Origin: Streptomyces venezuelae
GTDB taxonomy: Bacteria > Actinomycetota > Actinomycetes > Streptomycetales > Streptomycetaceae
Length of the DNA: 64,000 nt
NCBI RefSeq assembly: GCF_008642295.1
Contig: NZ_CP029190.1
Location: 5,625,501 to 5,689,500 of the forward strand
Direction: 5' to 3'
In this document: positions 1 through 7,297 of the stretch, in pieces
Numbering within the stretch: the stretch's first letter is position 1
How the letters are laid out: every line of letters begins with the position of its first letter
Notes under the pieces: model-generated
Seen by the model: the letters and a program-made list of their open reading frames with translations, nothing else
What the model was told of the DNA's origin: nothing
Database searches by the model: none
Translations under genes and position numbers: made by a program

Positions 1-391
1 CATGCGTCAGCGAACCGGCCACCGCCGAGAGGTAGAACGCGCCGAGGAGCCGGGCCGGCGGCCGTCCGCCGGGCCAGTGCGCTCCGCGCAGCAGTGCGTA
101 CGTCCGCCCGCGCCAGGCGGCGGGCAGCAGGGCCACCAGCGGTTCGCGCAGCAGCAGCCAGCAGCCGACCAGCACGGCCGTGATCACCGCATCGACCGTC
201 AGCACCCCGGGCAGGGAGTGGGTCGTGGAGCCGAACTCCATCGCCCCGGGGATCACACTCGCCGCGAAGTAGGTCATGTCGGGCGCAAACGACCCCATGA
301 CCAACGCCGAGGCCAGGAAGGGACCCCGGCCGTGTCCGCTCCGCCGGATTCCCGGCAGGACGGCGGCGGCGTGGCTGAGAGTGAACGGCAT
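1..391 (-). CDS. DUF4184 family membrane protein (3' end cut by window edge)
   Basis: Minus-strand reading from the ATG at 391 runs off the window with no stop, so about 130 residues are visible. The protein begins MPFTLSHAAAVLP, the characteristic opening of the DUF4184 family, integral membrane proteins of unknown function. A hydrophobic stretch (VITAVLVGCWLLL) follows at about residues 72-85. The frame shows normal high-GC codon bias, unlike the overlapping plus-strand reading. The gene is divergent from the transglycosylase at 539; the 147 bp between them holds a perfect inverted repeat (465-497). Family assignment is recognition of the N-terminus; function is unknown. Confidence 0.8.
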   Translation of the reverse strand, partial: MPFTLSHAAAVLPGIRRSGHGRGPFLASALVMGSFAPDMTYFAASVIPGAMEFGSTTHSLPGVLTVDAVITAVLVGCWLLLREPLVALLPAAWRGRTYALLRGAHWPGGRPPARLLGAFYLSAVAGSLTH

Positions 392-464
392 GGAACCTCA
401 TTTCCCCCTTGACGGACGCGCCCAGTATGCGGTCAGGTTCCCGACTCGTGGAAAAACGGTGAAT

Positions 465-497
465 GCGCAGGCCAGAACGTTTCTTCTGGCCTGCGCC
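465..497. promoter_or_regulatory. Perfect 13 bp inverted repeat between divergent genes
   Basis: Arms at 465-477 (GCGCAGGCCAGAA) and 485-497 are exact reverse complements around a 7 nt spacer. It sits between the divergent starts at 391 (-) and 539 (+). No T-tract follows on either strand, so it is more likely an operator or 5' UTR hairpin than a terminator. Confidence 0.5.
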
Positions 498-538
498 TGA
501 CATAGGGTCACGCGAACGTCGAGGGGGAGGGGTTCGTC

Positions 539-1747
539 ATGACCAGGACGGCTCGGTTCGGCCGGAGGCTGCGCAGGGGCGGGGTGGCCGCCGTGGCCGC
601 CGCACTCGTGGGCGCCGTGCTGACGGCATCCCAGGCGACCGGCGGCGGCTCCGGCGGCCCCGGCGCGCCCGGTGGCCCCGGCCGGGCCGCCCAGGCGGCC
701 CCGCCGCCGGCGCCCGCCGACGGCAACGGCGGCGACTCCGCCTACTTCACCGAACTCCCGCCGCTGGTCAGCCCCGAACCGCCGGCCGTGGTCCTGGACG
801 ACGCGCCGCCCGCGTCGGCCCCAGCCCCCACACCCGCGCCGAGCCCGGCCCCGACGGGCGGGCCGGGTGGCGGCGCGCCGCGGGCGCAACCGGTGGTCCT
901 CACCGGGCTGGGGGAGGGGGCCAGGGGGATACCCGCCACCGTCCTCGCCGCCTACCGGAAGGCGGAGAAGACGGTCGCCACGACCGACCCCGGCTGCGGG
1001 CTGCGCTGGCAACTCCTCGCCGGCATCGGCAAGGTCGAGTCGGGCCAGGCCCGCGGCGGCCGGTTGGACAGCGCGGGCACCACCCTGACCCCGATCCTCG
1101 GCCCCGTCCTGAACGGCAACGGGTTCGCGAACATCAGCGACACCGACGGCGGGGCCTACGACGGCGACACCGTCCACGACCGGGCGGTCGGGCCGATGCA
1201 GTTCATCCCGTCCACCTGGGCGGCCTGGGGGCAGGACGCGGACGGCGACGGCCGCCGCAACCCCAACAACGTGTACGACGCGGCGCTGGCGGCCGGGCGC
1301 TATCTGTGCGCCGGCAGCCGTGATCTGCGGGTCGGCGCCGACCTGGACCGGGCGATCCTGTCCTACAACCGGTCGACGGAATACCTGCTGACGGTGAAGT
1401 CCTGGTTCGCGTACTACGACAAGGGCACCCACGAGGTCCCGGACACCCCGACCGGGCCCGCAAAGCCCAAGCCGACCCCCACCCCCAAGCCGAAGCCCAC
1501 ACCCACGCCGACCCCGACCCCGACCCCCAAGCCGACCCCCACCCCGAAGCCCAAGCCGACCCCGACTCCGACCCCGAAGCCCAAGCCGACCCCGACTCCG
1601 ACCCCGAAGCCCAAGCCCACCCCGACTCCGACCCCGAAGCCCAAGCCCACCCCCACCCCGAAGCCCACGCCGACGTCCAGCCCCACCCCGACCCCGACGG
1701 TCGAGCCGACCCCGACCCCGACCCCTTCCTCCTCGGCGAAGCCGTAG
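539..1747 (+). CDS. Secreted lytic transglycosylase with proline/threonine/lysine stalk
   Basis: 402 aa. An N-terminal twin-basic signal peptide (residues 1-35, Ala/Val-rich core) is followed by a Pro/Ala-rich linker. A lysozyme-like transglycosylase (SLT-type) domain spans about 125-290: [13 protein letters not shown] carries the expected catalytic Glu, [10 protein letters not shown] is the second diagnostic motif, and a [16 protein letters not shown] loop resembles a calcium-binding segment. The C-terminal 100 residues are a low-complexity KPKPTPTP stalk encoded by tandem repeats. A GAGGGGGAGG Shine-Dalgarno precedes the ATG. Predicted role: cleavage of peptidoglycan outside the membrane. 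Family members share the SLT fold; the stalk may span the wall, which is inference. Monocistronic, divergent from the DUF4184 gene. Confidence 0.85.
   Translation: MTRTARFGRRLRRGGVAAVAAALVGAVLTASQATGGGSGGPGAPGGPGRAAQAAPPPAPADGNGGDSAYFTELPPLVSPEPPAVVLDDAPPASAPAPTPAPSPAPTGGPGGGAPRAQPVVLTGLGEGARGIPATVLAAYRKAEKTVATTDPGCGLRWQLLAGIGKVESGQARGGRLDSAGTTLTPILGPVLNGNGFANISDTDGGAYDGDTVHDRAVGPMQFIPSTWAAWGQDADGDGRRNPNNVYDAALAAGRYLCAGSRDLRVGADLDRAILSYNRSTEYLLTVKSWFAYYDKGTHEVPDTPTGPAKPKPTPTPKPKPTPTPTPTPTPKPTPTPKPKPTPTPTPKPKPTPTPTPKPKPTPTPTPKPKPTPTPKPTPTSSPTPTPTVEPTPTPTPSSSAKP
1465..1735 (+). repeat. Tandem repeats encoding the PT/KP-rich stalk
   Basis: A low-complexity coding stretch. A 30 bp unit recurs at 1561-1590, 1591-1620 and 1621-1650 with one or two substitutions, flanked by shorter CCGACCCC-type units. 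It encodes alternating KPKPTP and TPTP segments. Unit number is likely to vary between strains. Confidence 0.85.
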
Positions 1748-1755
1748 CCCCGTCC

Positions 1756-2031
1756 TCAGTCACCCTGGCAGCGCTTGCTGTTGAGCGCGGTCTCGGCGCC
1801 CTTGTCGTAGCCCGCCTGCCAGTTCGGGTCCGGAGCCGCGAGGCCCTTCGGCGGGTTCTTCTCGCAGGTCTCCAGGGTGTCCTTGAGGCCCTGCTGGTAT
1901 CCCGTCCGGTACTGCTCCCTGGCCGCGCCCTCCGTGTTCCCGTCAGGCTTCTGCGGGGGGTTCGGCTGCTTCGCGACGAAGGTGCAGGTAACCGCAGAGA
2001 TGGTCATGACGAGAGACGAGCCTCGGTTCAT
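1756..2031 (-). CDS. Small exported or membrane-associated protein, unknown function
   Basis: 91 aa. I chose the ATG at 2031 because GGGAGGA lies 7 nt upstream of it; the longer open frame upstream has no such site. The N-terminus (MNRGSSLVMTISAVTCTFVA) resembles a short signal sequence and contains a Cys at residue 16, but it is a poor lipobox. The mature part is hydrophilic and Gly/Lys/Asn-rich, with the pattern YRTGYQQGLKDTLETCEKNP and a mirrored GYDKGAETALNSKRCQ, so two Gly-Tyr repeats and two further cysteines that could form a disulfide. I do not recognise a family. Convergent with the transglycosylase, 8 bp from its stop. Confidence 0.65.
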   Translation of the reverse strand: MNRGSSLVMTISAVTCTFVAKQPNPPQKPDGNTEGAAREQYRTGYQQGLKDTLETCEKNPPKGLAAPDPNWQAGYDKGAETALNSKRCQGD

Positions 2032-2404
2032 CGTGGTCCTCCCATCCTCTCTCCACGGAGAGAGCGTGAAGCGGAGTGCGCAGTGTCCCCGTCCGCCGCG
2101 TCCGTACGATCCCTTCCCACGATCCCGCCGCCCGCCTCCGGTGTCGACCGGCGCCGGTTCCGTTCGACACCGCCCCCGGGCGGCAGAACGATGGAGACAC
2201 CACGGGCCGCCCGCCACTCCGCAGGCCCGGGGACGGATCCGCGTACGCGCCGTGCGCGACGTGCCCCGCCCGCCGGGGAGGAAGTCTGCCGCCGCAGGTC
2301 GGGGGCCGGTTCACGTGATCCGGGGTCCAGACGGTTCTCATCTCACCCGCGCATTGCTACGGTGCCCCATCCCTGACGCCGTATCAGATTCCGGAGGCTC
2401 CGGC
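2032..2404. other. 373 bp intergenic region between divergent genes
   Basis: No convincing ORF: all frames here are short or have shadow-like composition. It must hold the promoters for the gene at 1756-2031 (-) and the pair starting at 2405 (+). I see no clear -35/-10 pair, tRNA or strong hairpin. Confidence 0.5.
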
Positions 2405-2545
2405 ATGCGCGCACTCGTCGCCGCCGCCATCGGGCTGGCTGCCGCGCTGGCCATCGTCTTCGCCATCACGGCGGTGGGCGTGCCGGAGGGCAAGACCTCG
2501 CCCAGACCCCTGCTCACCACCGCGCCCACCGCGCCCGGAAAGTAG
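2405..2545 (+). CDS. Small membrane protein, SPW_0924-like
   Basis: 46 aa. It is almost entirely one transmembrane helix (MRALVAAAIGLAAALAIVFA) followed by a short polar tail ending PLLTTAPTAPGK. The ATG at 2405 is the first good start; the upstream extension of this frame has shadow composition. The stop lies 12 bp before the DUF3068 gene, so the two are probably co-transcribed. Small proteins of this form, placed next to DUF3068 genes, are annotated in Streptomyces as the SPW_0924 family; that match is from memory and no function is known. Confidence 0.7.
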   Translation: MRALVAAAIGLAAALAIVFAITAVGVPEGKTSPRPLLTTAPTAPGK

Positions 2546-2557
2546 AGGAGGCCGACC

Positions 2558-3547
2558 GTGCGACGCCGAGCCAGCCTCGTGCTGCTTGCCTTCGCGGTGT
2601 TCTGCACCGCCCTCGCGCCGCTGCTGCGCTGGTACGCGTACCCGCGCCTGGCCAAGATCCCCCCGAGCCAGTACCAGGAGATCGTGCTGGAGGCGAAGGA
2701 CGCGATCCTGCTCGACTACTTCGACGGCATGAAGCCCAAGAAGGTCGACAAGGTCACGGTCATCCAGACCCTCAAGGGCAATGTCGAAGCGTCCCGGGAG
2801 ATCGAGGCCAGCGCCGGCAAGGACGTGGTCGTCTGGGACAGCCTGTCCCATGTGGTCGGTCCGGACGGGAAGATGGTCTCCCAGATCCCCGAGCGCTACA
2901 TCTTCGACGCGCACACCCAGGACCCGGTGCACGCCACCGGCGAGATGGTCGACGGGGACGCGGTCAAGCGCGAGGGCATCGAGTTCAAGTTCCCCTTCTT
3001 CACCGAGCCGCGCGACTACCTCTACTTCGACGCGCAGACCCGCACCTCCGCGCCGATCCACTACGTGGGCCCGCGGAAGTTCCGCGGCATGGACGTCTAC
3101 TACTTCGAGCAGACCGTGCCCTGGACCAAGGTGCCCATGCCCAAGAAGATGCCGATCGAGGGCATCGACCCGACGACCATCGAGGCGACCACCGGAACCA
3201 CCCTCTGGTACACGGCCAAGCGGATGTTCTGGGTCGACCCGGTCACCGGGGCGCCCGTCAACGGTGAGCAGATCATGGACCAGGAGCTGCGCGGCGGGAT
3301 CGCCGCCGGCGGTGAGGGCGGCAAGCTCACCGCGTTCTCCGGGCATGTGAAGATGCGCGAGGACTACGTCCGGCACACCGTGGACCTGGTCTCCGCCAAC
3401 CGCATCAAGGTGCTGACGCTCCACACCTACGCACCGATCGGCCTCGGGGTCACCGGGCTCGGCCTGTTCGGCCTGGCCCTGTGGCTGGAGGCCCGCAGCC
3501 GCCGGGCCGCCGCGGCCGGCTCGGCCGCCCGCGCTACTCCCGCCTGA
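2558..3547 (+). CDS. DUF3068 / PorA-family membrane protein
   Basis: 329 aa. GTG start preceded by AGGAGG. An N-terminal transmembrane helix (residues 5-23) leads into a long extracytoplasmic domain (about 30-285) rich in beta-type sequence, and a second helix (about 290-312, APIGLGVTGLGLFGLALWL) precedes a basic tail. This N-out-C hairpin layout matches DUF3068, grouped with PorA-type porin proteins in databases; a true pore role in Streptomyces is not shown. The last 14 bp overlap the 3' end of hrpB on the opposite strand. Confidence 0.8.
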   Translation: MRRRASLVLLAFAVFCTALAPLLRWYAYPRLAKIPPSQYQEIVLEAKDAILLDYFDGMKPKKVDKVTVIQTLKGNVEASREIEASAGKDVVVWDSLSHVVGPDGKMVSQIPERYIFDAHTQDPVHATGEMVDGDAVKREGIEFKFPFFTEPRDYLYFDAQTRTSAPIHYVGPRKFRGMDVYYFEQTVPWTKVPMPKKMPIEGIDPTTIEATTGTTLWYTAKRMFWVDPVTGAPVNGEQIMDQELRGGIAAGGEGGKLTAFSGHVKMREDYVRHTVDLVSANRIKVLTLHTYAPIGLGVTGLGLFGLALWLEARSRRAAAAGSAARATPA

Positions 3548-6098
3548 GCCGGGCGTTGGTGTGCCGGGTGGGCTCGGCCGTCGCCGGGTCCTCCGGCCAC
3601 GGGTGCTTGGGGTAGCGCCCGCGCAGCTCGGCGCGCACCGCGCGGTAGCCGCCCTGCCAGAAGGAGGCCAGATCGGCGGTGACGGCCGCGGGCCGCCCGG
3701 CGGGCGACAGCAGGTGCACCAGCACCGGCACGCCGGGCCGGCCGCCCACCCGCGGGGTCTCCGCGAGCCCGAACAGCTCCTGGAGCTTCACCGCGAGCAC
3801 GGGTTGCCCGACGGAGTAGTCCACCCGGATCCGGGACCCCGACGGGACCTCGATCCGCTCCGGAGCCAGCTCGTCCAGCCGGGCGGCCTCACCGGTGGCC
3901 CAGGGCAGCAGCCGGTTCAGGGCCTGCCCGGCGTCGATGCGGCCCAGGTCGGCGCGGCGCCGGGCCCGGGACAGCTCGGGCTCCAGCCAGTCGCCGGCCC
4001 GCGCGAGCAGGGCCTCGTCGGTGACGTCGGGCCAGTCGCCGCCGAGCGTCCGGTGCAGGAAGCCCAGCCGGGACCGCAGGCCCGCCCCGTCCTGGGTCCA
4101 GCGCAGCAGGCCGAGCCCCTCGGTGCGCAGGCCGTCGAGCAGCGCCTGCCGTACGAGGGCGGGGTCGGGGTCGCGCAGCGGCCGTACGGTCAGCTCGATC
4201 GCGCCCATCCGGCTCACCCGGCGGGCGACGAGGTCGCCGTCCTCCCAGTGCACCTCCTCGCCTTCGGACAGCAGATGCGCGGCGGCGGCCCGGGCGGTCC
4301 CCTCGTCGATCACGGCCGCGAGCCGTACGCGCGCGGAAGCGGAGTGCGCGCCGCGGTCGGCGACGGCGACCGCCAGCCAGGGCGCGCTGCGCAGCCGCGA
4401 CCCGTCGGCGAGCTCGGCCCCGGTCCCGGAGGCCATGAGGAAGGCTCCCTCGCCCTTGGCTCTGGCGACGCGTTCGGGGAAGGCGAGGGCTGCGACCAGC
4501 CCGGCGGTGGCGTCGTCGGACAGGGAGTTGTCCCCCACAGAGGGGGTCCGGGGCGCAGCCCCGGTTTCGGGAAGGGGCGGGGTGGGGGAATGGCTCCGCG
4601 CAGCGGGGCCCGCCCCCGCAGCCCGGGCCAGCCGCTTCGCTTCCGCCCGCCACCGTGCCGCGTAGCCGTCGCCCCCGCGCCGCGCCGCCCGCCACGCGCC
4701 GGCCAGATCGTCCCCGTACTCCCGCGGCGGCTCCTCGCTCAGCAGGGCCACCACCTCCGCGGCGCCCGGCGGCCCGTCCAGCAGGGCGCGGGCCAGCCGC
4801 GGGTGCAGGCCGAGCCGGGCCATCCGTACGCCCCGGTCCGTGGCCTTGCCGGTGTCCGGGTCCACCGCGCCCACGGCCGCCAGGACCTCCCGGGCCGCGG
4901 CCATCGCCCCGGCGGGCGGTTCGTCCAGCAGCTCCAGCGGCATGTCCAGGCTGCCCCAGCAGGCCTTCTGCAGGGCGAAGCCGGTCAGGTCGGCGATCCG
5001 GATTTCCGGGGCGGGGAACGCGGGCAGCCGGTCGTGCTCGGCCTCCGCCCAGCAGCGGTAGACCGTGCCCGGCCCTTCCCGGCCGGCCCGGCCCGCCCGC
5101 TGCCGCGCCGCCGCGCGGGACGCCCGTACGGTGGCCAGCGCGCCCAGGCCGCGTGCGTGGTCCATCCGCGGCTCGCGGGCCAGACCGGAGTCCACCACCA
5201 CCCGGACCCCCGGCACCGTGAGGGAGGACTCCGCGACCGCGGTCGCCAGGATCACCCGGCGCCGTCCGGTGCCGCCCGCCAGGACGGCGTCCTGCACGGC
5301 GGCCGGGGCGCGTCCGTGGATCTGGAGGACCTCCGCGTCCACGGCGGCCAGCTGTCCGGCGACCCGGGCGATCTCCCCGACCCCGGGGAGGAAGGCCAGC
5401 ACATCGCCGGAACGTTCCGCCAGTGCCCGCCGCACCACCGCGGCCACCTGCGCGAGCTGGGCCGGGTCGACCCGCATCCCGTGCGGCGGCCGGACCGGGC
5501 GGGCCGGCGGGGCCCACACCACCTCCACCGGATGCGCCACCCCGGCCGCCTCCACCACCGGAGCCTCGCCGAGCAGCCGGGACCAGCCGGCCGCGTCGGT
5601 GGTCGCGGAGGCCGCGACCAGCCACAGCTCCGGCCGCAGGACGGCCCGTACGTCCAGCAGGAAGGCCGCGGCGGTGTCCGCGTCCAGATGCCGCTCGTGG
5701 CACTCGTCCAGGACCACCACGTCGACGTCCGATAGCTCGGTGTCCCGCTGCAGCCGTTGGAGCAGCACCCCGGTGGTCACCACCTCCACCGCGCAGTCCG
5801 GACCCACCACCCGTTCGCCGCGCACCGTGAAGCCCACCGACCCGCCGACCCGCTCGCCCAGCAGCCAGGCCATCCGCCGGGCCGCCGCGCGGGCCGCGAT
5901 CCGCCTCGGCTCGGCGACGATCACCCGGCGGCGCGGCCCGCCGCCCACCAGCCCGGCCAGCACCAGCGGCACCAGGGTGGTCTTGCCGGTGCCGGGCGGG
6001 GCGCACAGCACCGCGGAGCCGTGCGCGCCGAGCGCCGCCAGCAGGGCGGGGACGGCCTCGCGTACGGGCAGCGCCTCCAGGGCGGCGGAACGGATCAC
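3534..6098 (-). CDS. hrpB: ATP-dependent RNA helicase HrpB with an in-frame repeat insertion
   Basis: 854 aa DEAH/RHA-type helicase. Walker A is APPGTGKTT (about 34-42), the DEAH box is present as DECH (about 132-135), and motif III as SATTD. The RecA2 domain holds the QRAGRAGR motif, and the C-terminal half carries the HrpB-specific regions ending in PVLVHLLSPAGRPAAVTADLASFW. GTG start, 7 bp after the methyltransferase stop, so it is probably translated from that operon. Residues about 495-520 (SHSPTPPLPETGAAPRTPSV) are encoded by a GC-rich palindromic repeat found elsewhere in this window only between genes; they interrupt an otherwise conserved stretch. The LPETG in it is not a sorting signal. 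Family function: nucleic-acid unwinding; cellular substrate unclear. Confidence 0.92.
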   Translation of the reverse strand: MIRSAALEALPVREAVPALLAALGAHGSAVLCAPPGTGKTTLVPLVLAGLVGGGPRRRVIVAEPRRIAARAAARRMAWLLGERVGGSVGFTVRGERVVGPDCAVEVVTTGVLLQRLQRDTELSDVDVVVLDECHERHLDADTAAAFLLDVRAVLRPELWLVAASATTDAAGWSRLLGEAPVVEAAGVAHPVEVVWAPPARPVRPPHGMRVDPAQLAQVAAVVRRALAERSGDVLAFLPGVGEIARVAGQLAAVDAEVLQIHGRAPAAVQDAVLAGGTGRRRVILATAVAESSLTVPGVRVVVDSGLAREPRMDHARGLGALATVRASRAAARQRAGRAGREGPGTVYRCWAEAEHDRLPAFPAPEIRIADLTGFALQKACWGSLDMPLELLDEPPAGAMAAAREVLAAVGAVDPDTGKATDRGVRMARLGLHPRLARALLDGPPGAAEVVALLSEEPPREYGDDLAGAWRAARRGGDGYAARWRAEAKRLARAAGAGPAARSHSPTPPLPETGAAPRTPSVGDNSLSDDATAGLVAALAFPERVARAKGEGAFLMASGTGAELADGSRLRSAPWLAVAVADRGAHSASARVRLAAVIDEGTARAAAAHLLSEGEEVHWEDGDLVARRVSRMGAIELTVRPLRDPDPALVRQALLDGLRTEGLGLLRWTQDGAGLRSRLGFLHRTLGGDWPDVTDEALLARAGDWLEPELSRARRRADLGRIDAGQALNRLLPWATGEAARLDELAPERIEVPSGSRIRVDYSVGQPVLAVKLQELFGLAETPRVGGRPGVPVLVHLLSPAGRPAAVTADLASFWQGGYRAVRAELRGRYPKHPWPEDPATAEPTRHTNARLRRE
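4542..4612 (+). repeat. Dispersed palindromic GC repeat, copy 1, inside hrpB
   Basis: The core reads GGTCCGGGGCGCAGCCCCGG and continues through TTTCGGGAAGGGGCGGGGTG to a CGCGCAGCGGGGCC tail. Near-identical elements lie at 46517-46579 (inverted), 46699-46766 (direct) and 62222-62283 (inverted), all intergenic. This copy keeps the hrpB frame open on the minus strand. Confidence 0.85.
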
Positions 6099-6105
6099 GC
6101 GGGCC

Positions 6106-6963
6106 TCAGTCCCTCTCGCACACGAAGATCGCGGTGCCCGGGATCAGGTGGCCGCGCAGCGGGGACCAGCCGCCCCACTCCTGGCTGTTCCAGGCCGGCC
6201 ACTCCGGCTCCACCAGGTCGACCAGCCGGAAGCCGCCCGCGACCACGTCCCGGACGCGGTCGCCGATCGTCCGGTGGTGCTCCACGTACACCGCGTGGCC
6301 CGTCTCGTCCTGCTCGACGTACGGGGTCCGGTCGAAATAGGAGGCGGAGACGGACAGGCCCTCGGGGCCGGGTTCGTCGGGGAAGGCCCAGCGGATGGGG
6401 TGGGTGACGGAGAAGACCCAGCGCCCGCCGGGCCGGAGCACCCGGTGCACCTCGCGCATCACGTTCACCGGATCGGCGACGAAGGGGATCGCGCCGTACG
6501 CCGAGACCGCCAGGTCGAAGGAGCCGTCCCGGAACGGCAGGGCTGCGGCGTCCGCCTCGACCAGAGGCAGGTTCCCGCCGATCCGCAGGGCGTGCTGGAG
6601 CTGGCGGTGCGAGAGGTCCAGGGCGACCGGGCGGGCGCCGCGGGCGGCCAGCCAGCGGGCGCACTGGGCCGCGCCGGCGCCGATCTCCAGGACGTCCTTG
6701 CCCGCGAGCTCCGAGGCCGGGCCCAGCAGTGCGGCATCGGCCTCGTCCAGGCCCTCCGGCCCCCAGACGAAGCGGTCGTCGCCGAGGAACGCTCCGTGCT
6801 CGCTCTGGTACTCGTCGGCGTTGCGGTCCCACCAGCCGCGGCTGGCCCGGCTGCTCTCCGCTTCCCCCGCGTCACGGCGCGTGGCCTCGGCGTCCTCCGG
6901 CGCGTCGTACACGCCCTCCGGGACGTCTTCGGGGGCGTAGTCCTCTTGGTTCATGGGGCCCAT
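6106..6963 (-). CDS. Class I SAM-dependent methyltransferase
   Basis: 285 aa. The SAM-binding motif I is LEIGAGAAQCARWLA (about 92-106), followed by the acidic end of strand 2 (VALDLSH) and motif II/III segments (EADAALPF-type ADAAALPFRDGSFDLAVS; LRPGGRWVFSVTHP). This is a Rossmann methyltransferase of the Methyltransf_11/25 type. The substrate cannot be told from sequence. Residues 1-60 are acidic and poorly ordered. The start may be the ATG at 6963 or the one three codons in (6954); neither has a strong ribosome site. It lies 7 bp upstream of hrpB on the same strand, implying one operon. Confidence 0.85.
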   Translation of the reverse strand: MGPMNQEDYAPEDVPEGVYDAPEDAEATRRDAGEAESSRASRGWWDRNADEYQSEHGAFLGDDRFVWGPEGLDEADAALLGPASELAGKDVLEIGAGAAQCARWLAARGARPVALDLSHRQLQHALRIGGNLPLVEADAAALPFRDGSFDLAVSAYGAIPFVADPVNVMREVHRVLRPGGRWVFSVTHPIRWAFPDEPGPEGLSVSASYFDRTPYVEQDETGHAVYVEHHRTIGDRVRDVVAGGFRLVDLVEPEWPAWNSQEWGGWSPLRGHLIPGTAIFVCERD

Positions 6964-7297
6964 CGTCGTAGTCTGCGGAAAAGCTTTCGGACGGGCTGAG
7001 ACGGTCGCCCGCCCACGAGTTGTGCCGGGTATGCGGCTATCCGCCCCGGGTGGGCGCCTTCGCGCATTGACCCTGTCCGGCTGCCCCCGTATGCTACAAG
7101 TTGCGCTGCGAGCCTGTGCTCCTCAGACCTAGCAGGCTGCGCTCGCATCTGTTGCAGTCCCCTCGGTTTTCGAGGCCCTCGCCGTGTTCGTGCGGTGATT
7201 CGGGGCCTCCTTGGCTGTCCGGCGTTACAGAGGCGATAAGGGCTCCCGGCGTAGCAGTACCTACGACCTTCTGTCCGTAACCGGAGCCCTTTCCCAC
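6964..7297. other. 334 bp intergenic region: promoters and rpsA leader
   Basis: Separates the divergent methyltransferase and rpsA genes. The left 100 bp should contain the methyltransferase promoter. From 7067 on it contains the rpsA promoter and an untranslated leader of about 195 nt with a GCCTG/CAGGC hairpin near 7113-7138. No ORF. Confidence 0.6.
7067..7095 (+). promoter_or_regulatory. rpsA promoter, sigma-70/HrdB type
   Basis: -35 TTGACC at 7067-7072 and -10 TATGCT at 7090-7095 with a 17 bp spacer, close to the housekeeping consensus. Predicted transcription start about 7102, giving a leader of about 196 nt. Confidence 0.75.

Noticed and set aside
4542..4612. LPETG motif, as for sortase-anchored proteins, in HrpB and in several repeat-derived frames
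   Set aside because: It is encoded by the CCCGAAACCGGGG part of the palindromic repeat in one frame. No signal peptide or membrane helix goes with it.
3561..5735. 724-residue open frame on the plus strand antisense to hrpB
   Set aside because: Arg/Pro/Gly/His-rich with no recognisable domain; it is the usual antisense shadow of a high-GC gene. The minus-strand frame has all helicase motifs.
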